From: Carex sylvatica
Taxonomy: Eukaryota; Streptophyta; Magnoliopsida; Poales; Cyperaceae
Direction: 5' to 3'
Assembly (NCBI GenBank): GCA_964058845.1
Contig: CAXKVR010000046.1
Span: 266,976 to 330,975, forward strand
DNA: 64,000 bases
The notes under the pieces are model-generated. The model made no database searches, was not told the origin of the DNA, and saw only the letters and a list, made by a program, of their open reading frames with translations. The position numbers and the translations under genes are program-made. Shown here piece by piece: positions 35,622 to 48,435 of this stretch (within the stretch, counting starts at the first letter, position 1; each line of letters starts with the position of its first letter).

Positions 35622-38204
35622 TTACTCCGTTGCTATAGCCGCCATGGCTACCTTCTCCAATTCGTTGGTCACCTCAATTCTTGTCTGGAGAATAATTGCC
35701 TCGGCCTGGCTGTTTGCTAGCGGAGCAAATGATTCCATGTAATCCAGTTTGATCGGTGAAGAATTACGCTTCCTTGTCTGTCTCTTCTTGTAAAAGGCGA
35801 CTGTGTATGGCTTTGAGACCAAGCGAGCTCTTTCTTCTGGGCAAATGTAGACTCCCTTGTTCTTAGCAGAAAGGCATGCACTGTGTCGAATCGGGCCTTT
35901 TGCATAACGGGACGGACCCGCGAAGCCATGAGGGCTTCCAGTAGATGCGCTGCTTTGAGATTTATCTTGTGGCACAGGAGATTGCGGGCCATCTACTGAT
36001 GCCGGGCCTTTATCTGTTACTGGGCCGTGCAGGGAAATTGGTGTAAAATCCAAATCTTATATTTCCTCTGTTGCTGGGCCTAGGAATATGGTTGGGCCTA
36101 TGAAATTGATTTTTTCTTCTAGATAGGCTGTTGCTGGAATTATGCAGGAGGTTGAATTAGGTATGGGACCCAAAAGCTGCACCGTATTGGTATTTTCTTT
36201 ACCCAATAATACAACTGGTGTATTAAATGCCCGTCTTTTCCAGAGTAAGTCGAAGGGTAACTTTTGGTGCCAGTCAGAGGTGAATATCCCTAATGTCTCT
36301 TTGAATATCTCGCACACTGCTCCAGTGATGCTAGAGATAATAGCCATCCTGAACTGCTTTCCCAAATTGCTTGTCACCATTAATTCCCCGTACACACCCA
36401 CTTTGGCATGCGCAATATGAAAACTTGCAACAGTAAAAATTGCCTCTCCAGTTGCACTTCTCTGTACTATTGATTTTTCCTCCTCTCTAGTTGCTTTTTT
36501 GACCTTGGTCTCAATTGGTACGGTCATCGCCTTCTCTTCACCTCCACCTCCATGGCCATTTCTTCTACTGTAATTATCACTAGGACCTTGGTAGTCTCTT
36601 GTTGCTGCTGGGCGGGTCCTATGATAAGGTGCAGCATTCTGTCTCGCTGTTTTTGTCTCGCCGATGTGGGAACTGTGCGTGGATCTATCTTCTCTGTTGT
36701 GATCACGTCATGCGACAGGGGGTTCTGGCTCTGTTGTGTGAAACCATCCATCCAATTCTACTTCTATTGGTGCATAGTGAGCCCTGGCTCTTGTCGTGAG
36801 GTATCGAGGAACCTTTTTTGGTTTATGGCAGTCTACCAATGCATGAATGTACTCATAGTTCTCATTGTCTGAGACCAGTGTCATTTTTTGGAGTTCTCCA
36901 AAACCAGAAACAATGTCGGCAACATCATGTTTATTCCAGTTTTGGTAAGGTACTCCCAAAAGCTTTACCCTTGCAAGATTGGAAGATGGGTCGAAGAGCA
37001 TACCTGCTTCCTTGGTCCATTCTGTCATCTGAACCTCTATGCCCGGTCCTAGCATGAATACGCATATGTTTGTTGCTTCTTTCATCATGTCGTATGTGGG
37101 GAAGATTGCTAGAAAGTCCCCAACCGAGGGGTGTGCTTTTCTGACTTTGAAATCCCGGGTTTGCCTCTTGAAGTGGCTGGCCAGTCGGGTGGCTATTTTG
37201 TGTGTTAGGAAGTTGTCGTTTGGGTTGGGACCAGCCAGCACTATCGTTGTTCGGTACAGGTACATGTTTGGTGGCAGAAGTTCATCTCTGGGGTTTATGA
37301 ATACTTCCATGTCTTCAGCTCTTTCTACTTCAACTTGGTCAGGGTGTGTAAGTTCCACGATTTTCCAATCGGGCATATCCATGTTTTTCTGTTTGTGTTT
37401 GACTTGAGGTTTTTGAGTCAAAGTTTTAGGTTTCTCCTGTTATTTCTCTTTGAGGATGGTGGGTTTTGTCTGTTCCTTTTGCTTCTCCTTTATAGTTACG
37501 ATTGGTTGTTTTTTCTTCTCTGGGTTGGTGGTTGCATTTATTCCCTGTACTTCTCTGTTTTTAATTTTCTTTGGGAAAAATCTGGAGATATGTCCTGTTT
37601 CGTCACAGTTAATGCACCTAACTTTGTTTTTACAAGCTGCTTTCTTGTGTCCCTTTGAGAAGCAGTTAAAGCATTTGTTGCTTTCCTTCAATTTTCTCTG
37701 TTGAGGGCTGAGGTATGGGTTGCGTTTGGGGGTAACATGTTTGCGCCTGCTTACAATTGTCCATCCATCTTCGTCTTGCAATAACTTCTTTCCTTTTTGT
37801 GCGACAGCTCCTAATTTATGGTTGTTAGGCCTAGTTCTAGGAAGGCATTGTGCATTGAAGGTTGGATGCAGCGCTTGGGGTGCTGCTCGAGGTTTGTCGC
37901 TGCATTGTTTTGCATACCTACAGATCACCTGAACAAACGTCGGCCGGTGTTCCTCTTTGTTTTGGGTTTTGGTTGTGATCGCCGTTCTGAATGCCTGAGC
38001 CTTCGCAATTTGGAAAGCCTTCCTCTCATTAATGGAGAAATTGGTTTTTCCAGGTTGCTTTGACCTTGGTAGCTTTTTCAATGCATCATCTATCTCTTTG
38101 GGCTGCTCTTTCATTGCCTCCTCAAAAAGTTGTAGCAAGGTTGGCTCTTTGAAAATGTTGTCAGCCGATGCTGGCGTCTTCTTGTCATTCGCTGCTCCAA
38201 TCAC
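35622..38204 (-). pseudogene. LINE ORF1 remnant (zinc knuckle, nucleic-acid binding)
   Basis: The reading runs 38204-37440, then 37421-36708 in the same frame after one stop. It then passes through 36751-36524, 36527-36057 and 36053-35622 with two frameshifts and one stop. The first block has DEDGWTIVSRRK followed by a CCHC zinc knuckle (CFNCFSKGHKKAAC) and a second one that has lost its last Cys (CINCDETGHISRFF). The second block resembles the DUF4283-like RNA-binding region of plant LINE ORF1 proteins (MYLYRTTIVLAGPNPND..KVRKAHPSVGDFLAIF). The last block is low-complexity. The true start is lost: in-frame codons upstream of 38204 meet a stop at about 38240. Confidence 0.8.
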
Positions 38205-38266
38205 CTCTCCTATTGTCTGCTTAATTTTCTCTCTTCACAAGTTGGAAAGTCTTCATTCTTGTGAAC

Positions 38267-38281
38267 ACTTATTAACAGTTT
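38267..38281. repeat. LINE target-site duplication, 5' side
   Basis: The second copy of ACTTATTAACAGTTT. It marks the exact 5' boundary of the full-length LINE. Confidence 0.93.
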
Positions 38282-38314
38282 AACACTAGGACATACATTT
38301 TATTTATATTAAAA

Positions 38315-38357
<43 letters not shown>

Positions 38358-38851
38358 TCGTTTAACAATTCTTATACGATTGCTCCAACGTCAGCATTTG
38401 TTGATACTATGCATAGTGTACATTTTTTTAACTAGAATGCACACATAACATTTTCAGAAGGGTTACCGAAGGGGTAATTAAATAATGGATAATATCATAG
38501 TAACATGAATTTTGAAGGTAACATGTTATTTTTGTACTTTTCTATGCTTCCAAACTACAAAAACACTAATGTACAATTTGATAGGAGGACAATCATGAAA
38601 TTCTTTTTAAAATAAGAAATAAAGACAACTTGAGCTCAATTCCATAACCAGCACCATCACCTCCTCTGCCAAGCAACCCTAACATAGATTGAAAGGTTGC
38701 TCTGGGTCAGATTCCATGCATGCATTTATTTGCCTCCACTGGAACCATACTATGGTTCTCTGTTTTATAACCAAATTTGATCCTGCCTTTTTTCAACCAC
38801 CAACATGCTACACAAACTTGTACTCGAAATACATGTATATACTTATATTAG

Positions 38852-38885
<34 letters not shown>

Positions 38886-41825
38886 AGGTATTTAGGCTTA
38901 GGAATTGTACACATACTTTGTGGGTACATGGCTTAATTATATATACAAGCCTAATAATTAAGGTGAAATAAAGCTCTAGATCACACACCATGCAATTAAT
39001 TATAAGCTGGATTTATATATTATAGATATATCTAGGTGCAAGTACTGGAGAGCATCTGCATGCATGCCTAGTGAGTAGTACAGCCGGCCGCAACAATTTG
39101 ATGATGTTGGACATTTTCTGGATTTTAAATACTATTAATGTGATCGAAGAGCCACTCTGACAATTGAAGGCAGTAATAACGCATCTTGTATATATCTTAA
39201 TATCATGCATGCATGCAATGCAAGCAGATCACCCACTTGCTTTCTTAATTTATTCCTTATCCATTTCTTATCAAATATATATATATATATATGTGTGTGT
39301 AGATATTGATCGAGTGGTTAATTGAATCAATTATTCGGACATGAAAAATATATGATTTGAACTAGCTAATTAATTACATATCAGATGAAATATATATATA
39401 CTAACGTTAACTAGTTATACATACATTTAGCCAAACTCATCTTTAAAATTGCCAAAACTTCATTAAAATAGCTTCCATTTATTATACATATACACTATAT
39501 TAAAGTTTCCTGTGAAGATTGTTTGCAAAGCAATTTAATAATTATGTGAAGTATATATAATTAAAGTAACTTTTATTAGTGTAGATATTGAAAACATTAT
39601 TTCAATTGATCAACCACTAGTACTAAATGATTTATAGCACGTATATATATAATATATATACTGTTCTCGTCCTACGTCTAGATCACTTATTTAGTATACT
39701 AATAATTTGTTATGATTGAGAACAAGTACAAATGACAATAAAGAATTGATACAATGCATAAAACACATGACAACAAAGAAATAAATAATAATAATAACAA
39801 ATATGATTCAACAATTAGTTTAGATCGAAATTCAGTCCTTCGTTTAGTGGCAAAGACGATACTCTTCGTGTAGCAGCAAAGACAATACTCTTCGTGTAAG
39901 AGTTGCATATTTGAAACCTGAATGGAATAATATTTTATGAATATTAAATAGTTGAGTGGTTTGATCTCCTCCAACGTCCTTTACTCAAAAAACAATTACT
40001 TAAGATCTTTTACCAAAAAACAATTAGTTAGATCTAGTACATTAAAAAAATATACACATAATTAATAAAAATATAACCAAAAAGCATAGGTTTAAGTAAC
40101 GTTTATCGCGTCATATATAGCGAAACGGATAAAAATACAGTGCTATGTCCATATAGCACCACTATAGCACGGAATAGCGCGTTATAGTGCTGATATATAG
40201 TATCACAGCTTTTATGGTCCGAAAACACTATATTACATCTCATTTAGGAACATAAAAAACATAAAAATGAAGTAAGAATAAATGAAAGATATAAAACATA
40301 AAAAAAATTAAATGAAAGAGTAAAATGAAGTAATTAAGAAGCTGTGAATTAATCCGAATCATACAGAATAACTTATTACTAGATCTATATATATTTGTTC
40401 TGCATGTAGGAACCACTGTTTTAACATCTTAGCTTGAGCTTTTCAGATGAACTAAGTTAAGCCATGACACTGACACCAAATTGCAAAGTAATGTAAAATA
40501 TGAGTAGATTGGAGTAAAGAACTCAATCCTTCTTAAATTTAAGTAGTAACCAAACTTGACTTTAATTTGAATTAATTAATGTAGCTCAAGTTTAACTAAT
40601 AACTCGATGATCAGATTAATTTTTAGTTGATTTGAATTTAAAATTATTTCAGTTAACTCGTTCGAAATTATTTAATATAAAATGACATATACTGACTTTG
40701 AATTGATATATGTATATAATTATCAATAATTTAGTATAACATAAAATACTTATAGAAATTAACTCCGTTTTCAATTATATTAATTATTGACAAGGCATCT
40801 CGCTAGAAAATTGGTGGGATTTGGGATCGATCATGCCAAAAATGTCTCTTATATATATGTCTTGATTTTAGCCACAACTTGTCTTCATATGTGATTTTTG
40901 CAAATTTGAAGTACAACGTGCGTAATTTTAATTAGGAGTCATAGTGAAGTATATACAATAATTTACTTTCGCCATATAGTACCCAAAAAAAAGAAAAAGA
41001 AATTCTCGATCGTTTTCAAGTCAAAAGGTGCCAAATTACAAATATCATCAATACTACATATTTAATTTTTTTCACCAATGGGTCATTTTTAGTGTTCAGT
41101 TTGTTCGAATTAGGATTCATGGTAGCTGCAAAAAGTTTAACAATATATGCAAAATAATTACTAGTTTTTAAACTAGTCATGACTAACCAGAATATTAATA
41201 CATAGTAGGGTGATAAAAAAAATAAAAAATTAATAGCAAATAAGCTGTGAACTGATCTGACAAAATAAAATAACAATTAGATTTTCTTTCATAAAAATAA
41301 CAATTGTATTGTGTAGTTTATATATAAATTAATATTGAATTAAAATTCGTTACGTGAAGTCAATAGATTTCTGGGTATTTGTTGTCAGATGTGGACACCA
41401 TACAAAATAACAAATAGCCCCTCAAGCTAAGAAAAAAATATAGTGAAGAATATGGTTAAAAAAAATAAAAAAAATTTAAACAGCAAACGGATAACAAATC
41501 AGCTCTAATTGGACAAAAAATAGTACTTGATTAATTATTATTACTATTCATATAATATGAATTATGACTTATATTATATAAATTAAAATTTTAAGTTGGC
41601 TATCAAAGCAAAGGAAAAAAAAAAAAAAAGAGGAAAATTAGAGATGATATTGACCAGCTCAAATGATGGGTCCCTAATTTACAGCAACAATTATAACGAA
41701 CATGATAGCTGTCGAACATTTTCCATAAGTAAATTAGATTTAATAAAAAAAACAATTGTGTAGGCCTAAGTGAAGTTATAAGCCGCAATTACAAAAACTA
41801 TAATTTTTCAAATTAGATAAACTAC
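38282..41825. other. AT-rich intergenic DNA
   Basis: Holds TA microsatellites (38318-38350, 38855-38883, 39275-39291). At 39840-39900 an ACTCTTCGTGTA phrase occurs twice about 30 bp apart. No gene is supported by any frame. Confidence 0.45.
40085..40245. mobile_element. Fragment related to the hAT-type element at 2523-3703
   Basis: The words TATGGTCCGAAAA, GCGGTAATAG-like and TATAGCACCACTATAGCACGG resemble 3095-3235 in the hAT element. Neither terminus nor a duplication could be identified. Confidence 0.4.
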
Positions 41826-41828
41826 AAA

Positions 41829-41980
41829 GAGTAATACTATGGTAATATGCATCAATATTTTCATTTTTAAATTTTAAATGATTTTGTTGAATGGTTCAAA
41901 TTAATTGTTTGAACTTTGAAAATAAAGATATTGATTTATAATACTGATCAATAAACATTATGCATAGTATTATAGCCTCA
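41829..41980. mobile_element. Deletion derivative of a palindromic element
   Basis: GAGTAATACTATGGTAATATGCAT at the left and ATGCATAGTATTATAGCCTCACTC at the right are inverted. Between them lie TTGAATGGTTCAAATTAATTGTTTGAACTTTGAAAAT, i.e. the outermost arm only, with the GAGACCAAATTTTA module and loop missing. Confidence 0.5.
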
Positions 41981-42044
41981 CTCAATGCAAATAAAAGCAT
42001 TGAAATCCGAGCAAAGTTATGGTGTGTTGTGTTCAACAAGAGAT

Positions 42045-42385
42045 GTTGGTGAGCATAATTCCAAAAATCTATCAGATTGGCTTCAAACAATGAATTCAAA
42101 CTGTTGAAATTCACTTTATGAGTGATGTGTGTACATGAAAAAATTTATAAACTTCAAATTCATTTAGTACAAGATTAAGCGGTCAAAAAAATGATGAAAA
42201 ATGAATGTATAAAACAACTTGCAAAAGGTTCATTTTTTTTAAAGCTCAACTTTGTACTGAATGAATTCGAAATTTCCAAAAAATTTCATATACATACATC
42301 ATTCATAAAGTAGATGGATTTCAATTGTTTGAATTTGTAGTTCAAAGATAATCTGATAAATTTTTTTAAGTTATACTCGCCAATA
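42045..42385. mobile_element. Long inverted-repeat element of a separate family
   Basis: The left arm (TGGTGAGCATAATTCCAAAAATCTATCAGATTGGCTTC..ACTTTATGAGTGATGTGTG) is mirrored by the right arm (..CATCATTCATAAAGTAGATGG..GATAATCTGATAAATTT..TTATACTCGCCA). The arms are about 130-150 bp long at roughly 80% by eye. A remnant lies at 10355-10455. No duplication was found. Confidence 0.6.
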
Positions 42386-42776
42386 TTTTTTTATGAATAC
42401 ATCACCCTCAACTTTGTTTTTGATCTTGAAATCCACTTGTGGATTTGTGTAATTGTGTGGAGTCTCACCATGTGAAATGTAATGTGTATTCCAAAGCAAA
42501 CAATGTAAACAACCAACATTGGAAACAACATCTTGTCCCTTCATGTTGATTGCACGTGCTTTAGCATCAGATTGTTCTATCTTTCATCTCATGCATAGAA
42601 GAGAGCAGAGAAAAAAATAATAATAATGGTTTAGTTGTGTGATCTCAATGATTGGATATTTGGATAACTTCCATCCATTCATGTGGGGATAACATGATAA
42701 AATATTCCAATTAGTGTGAAGCATAGGGGTTTACTACAAATTTTCCCCGCTAATAACTTGCCATATTTTTCTAGAA

Positions 42777-43192
42777 ATAATAAGGTCTCATGCTTGTAAT
42801 ATATATATATTACAGATCGACCTGCCATATAGATTCTTATCTCTATTTCAAACATTATTCAAATAAATTAATCTGAACTATTAAACATGATCTTAATATG
42901 AAAATGTACATAGAAGAAAATTGGTATTTTCTTTAGAATTATTTTGATTATTTTTTAAATAAATAAAAAATTCGTGTTTGAGGATGATCCGTAATTTTTA
43001 GATGAAGTGATATTCTGTTTAGTTAAAAAAATAGGAAAAAAATTCTGAATACTTATAAAGTACATTTTCATACGTATGGAGGTCTTGATTACTGATTAAA
43101 ATCAGCAATTTGAAATTTGAAAATATAGATATATATTAGTTCGGAGTACGATGTTGATCCATAAAATGCATATTACAATAACCTCACTCTTG
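42777..43192. mobile_element. Degraded palindromic element
   Basis: Outer words TTGTAATATATATATATTACAGATCGACC (left) and GATCCATAAAATGCATATTACAATAACCTCACTC (right) are inverted. The interior keeps AAAATTGGTATTTTC and a weak ATGATCCGTAATTTTTAGAT loop. The limits are approximate. Confidence 0.5.
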
Positions 43193-44723
43193 ATATCAAC
43201 AAGAGATTATTCAATTAATTTTGAAACTACTGATTTTTCATACGGAAAACATTAATTAATTTGTGGATCAAAACCTAGTTCTTAATAATTTATCTTATTT
43301 AAAATAACACCCAAAGAGTTATCAAATGCATAACCAAATACAAGTCAGATTTGATCCGAAGAGTTTTTTCACAATTAACTTCAACCGCTTAGTTAGTAAG
43401 TAAATTAGTAAAAAAATATATATATATATGTGGGTAGCCTTACAAATTGGAAAATAAATTAAAGGTCTCATGATTGCTACACAACGAGCAAAATATGTCA
43501 ATTATGACATCTTAACTAATATAAAGGTGAAGCAAGAAATTAAATGAGGACATATTATTTACTTTATTAAGAAATTCAAGTGTGATAAAATTTTAAGGTT
43601 AAGGCCGTATGATCATTAATGAGTTCTAGTTGTACTATCAATTTTTTTTTATAAGAACAAGTTTAGTCTTTAATTTAGTAATCAAATTTGTTTAAATCGT
43701 ACAAATATATAGAAAATAAGATCTATATATCATTAAACAAACAAAAATTAATAACTAAAAAATGCAATTAAATGGTATTAATAATTAGAGATGGAATTGA
43801 ATAAATTAAGTAAATATTCAAGATAGTTGAAATATTAATTAGAAATTACAAACATAGATGGCAAAAAGAATAGGCGGCAGGTAGCTAACAGTATAAAATT
43901 ATTAGTAGAGATAACATGGTTCGTTCTCTAAAGACCAATAAATAAGTAGTCGAGATAAAATCATAATATTCAGGAAGCAAATATACCTGAACGGAGAAGA
44001 AAAACAAAATGGCAATATTTTTTGGAAAGCACAAAAGATTTTAATTTATATGTTTGGACTAATCTAGAAATTAAGTAGTACTTTCAGCGAAAATTATATG
44101 AAAAATAAAGACAGAGAACCAAATAAGGTGAAATTATTGGGTGATTTTGGAAATGTGGTGATAATAAAGTTGGAAGAGGACTTGAAGTTTTCAAACTCTT
44201 TCTTTTACATTAATATTATTAATTAGCTGTTCTGAATTTTATTTATGAAAGACTTTATGTTAATTTATAATATAAATATAAAAAAAAAAAAATCTAGCTG
44301 TCGAACCATATGTGTTAGGAACAATTCTTGGAAAAGACAACAAAAAGAAAAATTAATTGGCGTTACGGATGAATAATGATTTTTGTTTTTGTTTTTGTTT
44401 TTGATGAATAATGATTAGAAACACAATAAAACAAGAGATTGCATGGTGACAAATTACTAAAGGTGGGGTTACATAGCCAGGTTTTTATGCTAATTATTAC
44501 AACTAGGCGACAATAGAAACAACCAACTTTATATAATGAGAAAAATCAAATGAGGATCGCTTGCAATATTTTCTATAGAGAAAAAAAAATCACGTGCCTC
44601 CTACAACTTATTTTCCACACTGCTAACTTGATCGAGATTTAATACTTGTCGTATCTGTCAAGAGAATTTTACCAAGAAAATAATCATTGAAATTAATTTA
44701 AGTGCGTAACAATTACAAGAGTA
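43193..44723. other. AT-rich intergenic DNA
   Basis: A TTTTGT pentamer/hexamer run occurs at 44379-44403 and a poly-A tract at 44280-44292. No gene is seen. Confidence 0.45.
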
Positions 44724-45085
44724 GTAAGGCTATTGTGCTCCATGAAATAAAATAAAGGGTATGTTTTATTTTATGTATTTTGAAATAAGTTTAAAAAGTT
44801 AACATGTACTGTTGAACACGACCTTTATATTGAAAAGAAAATACTATTTTTGGGAAAATTTTAAAAATATTATTTTTTAGAAAATTATGAACTATAAAAA
44901 GACAGTGATTTAAAAATAAATCTAAAAGAATAATAAAAAATTTCAAAAAAATGTAATAGTTGGTCTCCCAACACAATTTACATAAAAATTAGGTTGGATA
45001 GTTCAAATCAGTTGTTTAAACTATAAAATCACAAAATATGAGCACAAGTAAAATATATCATTTACTTCATGAAGTATTGTAGCCC
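44724..45085. mobile_element. Degraded palindromic element (GTAAGGCTA end)
   Basis: The left AGTAAGGCTATTGTGCTCCATGAA is mirrored by the right TTCATGAAGTATTGTAGCC. TTTGTCTCCC-like module remnants (AATAGTTGGTCTCCCAACACAATTT) lie in the right arm. The loop is GAACTATAAAAAGACAGTG. Confidence 0.55.
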
Positions 45086-48000
45086 AAATTCAATTATAAT
45101 ACAAACAATTTTAAGACAATGACTTTCTTACAAAAAAGTTGCATGTTAAAAATTCAAATAGAAAATTCTTCATAGATATTAAAATTTAGCATGCTAAACA
45201 TTTATGTTAATCTAAAAGAAAAAGGAAAGCGGAATTGAAGGTGGGGCCCAGGTGGCTCCAATGATTTTTACTGGAGGAAACACAACTCAATTGTCATGTG
45301 CCCATGTCCTGTCATGGGTCTCTGAACCAGTCATGATCCCTGACTTCCCTTCCCTTCCCTTCCCTTCTGCCTTCATCCATCCAACTAGATTCCTATCTAA
45401 TCTAATCTATTCCTCTATGGTTCTACTCGCATATCAAAATTTGGAAAAGCAACTAAATCTTTTGCAAGCCTCTCTGTGCTAACTAATAAGCCCAATGGAA
45501 AATAGTCAAATATGTTCCTTTTTACACTATTAAATATTCAAACGATTCCTACTTGTCTCAGTGATAGCTATGCCAACATGGGGGGTTTCAAAAATATATA
45601 TGTTATATTGAAATAGGAGTGGCAAAAAAATTCCTACTTTGTCATTTGATTTGACTTTAATTTGATTTAAAATTAGTTCTTTCTAAAATAAATCAAACCA
45701 GTTAGGTTCGAATCTTAAATTGGGTATAATTCGTTCGAAGTTGATTCGCGAACTATTTAGGCGAATCTCAAATAATGCAATTAATGGATTCAGCCATTAA
45801 TATTTAATAATGCAGGAACCAAACTTATATCACACCTCAAAATTGTTAATACAATGGTAACTTATAATATGAAAATGTTTTAGCAGCCTAACAAATTAAC
45901 AATAGAATAAGTTTCATTTTACTAGGTCCATACCGTGATTTTAATCAATCCAGCAGCGTAAAAGGTAAGAAAATCTTGAACTGGCCCATAATCTATTAGT
46001 ATGAATTCATAAAAGGTAAAATAAAACTGTGTGAATTTTATTACTAGAGAAAAAAAACTAATGCATAAACTACTGTAGGGCTGCCAAAAAAAATTGTAAT
46101 TCGTAATTCGATTGACTTCGATTCGAAAAATTTATAGTTCGCAGTTAATTTTTTTGAATCAAAGTCAAACTGAAACAAATCAAACCAGTTCGATTCGAAT
46201 CTTATTCAATCTCAAACTCAAACTTAGGTAAGTTCGATTTGGTTTGATTTGTTTACAGCGTTATATTGAAATGTAGAGAAAAATTGTAATTTTTATTTTT
46301 AAACTTTTCATTTAGTTAAATTAACCTTCTAATTGTTATAGTTCAATTAATCTCCTCAACTAATACACATGGTTGGATCAAACTTCTGGTTTTTTTGTCT
46401 TTGTTTAATTACTTGAAATTTAAATAATTTAGTCCGTTATTGAAAATACTTAACTGATAATTCATTTTAACATGATATTGAGTGAAAAATTTCCAATGAC
46501 TTCAATTGTGCGAGATTTACTATTCCACTCACTGATAATTAGATCACCATAATTAATTATATATTTTGCAACTAATTTAAGATTAGAGTAGTCAAATATA
46601 ATTAACATTTTTTACAAGAAGCTTTTAGGAAAGAGTGTTTAGAAACTTAATTGACACAATTGTTTACGAACTAGTTGGATAAAATAAAATTAGTTCAGAA
46701 AATTTGGATCAAAAGAAAATAATATAGGGGCTAAAAAGCAATTTTTTTTTTTTTTTGTTGTTGTTGTAAAATGTATGTATTAGACAAAATATTGTTGGTG
46801 GTGATAACGACTTTGGTTTTGTGTTTTTCTCTGGTTGAACATAATGTCCTTTTTTTCAATTACGCCGCTTGTCTTATCTCTCTCTATATATATATGACAC
46901 ATTGACACTACATTTCTTCAATATTTGCAAATAAAAAGTTTCCGAATCGTCTAAAAAATACAAAATTTTGAGGAGAACTGTGGAAATGACCACAAAGTAG
47001 CTGCTTTATCTCTTTGAAAGAAAAGTGTTTTGCTCTACTCATTCAACAAAATGAAATTATTCTTCATAGCTAAAATATATATACAAAATCTAATGCAATT
47101 TTAAAATTGACTGGTCATGCATCCATCCATGAAATTAAGACCTTGAAATTTTAACAGTTAAGAAATAGTATTGACATTTAGCTGTCCCTCTCCAAGAAAT
47201 ATTTCGGAAGTTGTTAGAATGTCCAAGAGCAAGAGGCAAGAAAGAGGGACCCCTACTCTAGTCCTGCGGATTTGAATCGGACGGTCTAGATCTTAACTCA
47301 AAATTTGAGTTAACTCAGATGATACGAATTCGAGCAAAGGTAGGGTCGGCTTGTCATTTTACAATCTTCAAGAAAAGAGGAGTAAGAGGAGAAGATGAGG
47401 CATACCCACTTTAGATGAACTTGAAAGATGTGCAATTACCATCATATCATATGATACCAGACTACATATATAGAAAGAAATCCTATGCGTCCGGGATCCT
47501 CGTGGAAACCCACTTTACCAAACGAATTAAAATTCTATATAATAATATATCATTCATCCTCCCATCGCTCATGGGTATCTGTGTCAAAAATTTGGTGTTA
47601 TAAGATTAGCACTAGTGGATACATAGACGATGAAATTACGTATTTAAGATTGTAAATATAAGTAAAAATTGAGAGTAGAAACTTTTCCTGATCAAATTTA
47701 TTAATCGCATTTTTCCATCCTTATTTGGCAGCATTAAGTTAGAAAATTATGGTTTATCTGCTTTGTTGTTATCGTTGTCTATTTCTTGGTAAGTGGAGAA
47801 TTTTCCTCTTTTTCTTTTTGAGAATAAAGCTAGCTAGCTATTCTTAGTCCTTTGTTTTGTTTTTTTTGTCATAGGAAAAGACAGGAGATCTAGGCATTTG
47901 TTAAACCTAATAACGTGCCTTACTAATCATGATTACCTCATCATGTATTGCCTTGCTAGCTAATCATGATTAACTCATTAATTATAGGTAAACTATTGCA

Positions 48001-48435
48001 ATGAATATACCTTCATGTTCATAGAAGCATGCTTTTGAACAATTTAATTTTAACACAACAATTTGGTCCAAGAGTAATTGATAAATGAACATTCTAATCC
48101 AATTCTTAATTATGAAATAGTGTTATGCTAATAACGGGACAACAAATATTAAATGCAAAATATGTAGCCTAATAGATAACAGAAGTACGAGTATACCCAC
48201 AGATTTCTATTGAAATCATGGAATGTTTACCAGTACGTACCAACCCTCAGGTACCAATACCATTGTTACACTCATGTCATTTGAACAATCAAATTGCAAA
48301 GAAAGAAATAATTCTATAAATCACTTCAATTAATACAATAATTCCTATACAATTACATTCCGTGTTTCGATCTAAAGCTTCCGTAATAACACTCAGATTG
48401 CATTACTCTGTTGATACTAAGTCTGACCTGTTTTG
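45086..48435. other. Region downstream of the ABCG gene
   Basis: A GC-richer block at 45235-45480 contains GTGGGGCCCAGGTGG and a (CTTCC)n run (45338-45366). It resembles 10900-11090 in character, though not clearly in sequence. At 46080-46250 words such as TCGATTCGAA and GATTTGGTTTGATTTG repeat. The rest is AT-rich. The 3' UTR and poly(A) site of the ABCG gene should lie within about 300 bp below 48436. No other gene is supported. Confidence 0.4.

Larger units (their letters stand above)
31488..38266 (-). mobile_element. Complete L1-type LINE retrotransposon (mutated)
   Basis: A 6.78-kb element reads right to left, with its 5' end at 38266 and an A tail at about 31488-31492. It encodes ORF1 (zinc knuckle, nucleic-acid binding) and ORF2 (endonuclease, reverse transcriptase, C-terminal zinc-binding region), both broken by stops and frameshifts. 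A tandem TTTACA repeat precedes the final segment at 31676-31723. The exact 15-bp duplication shows that the whole unit inserted at once and is not 5'-truncated. The decay makes it non-autonomous now. Confidence 0.95.

Noticed and set aside
34370..38283. Plus-strand frames across the LINE (34370-34924, 36142-38283)
   Set aside because: They are the reverse strand of ORF1 and ORF2; hydrophobic and Cys-rich composition is what antisense of such coding sequence gives.
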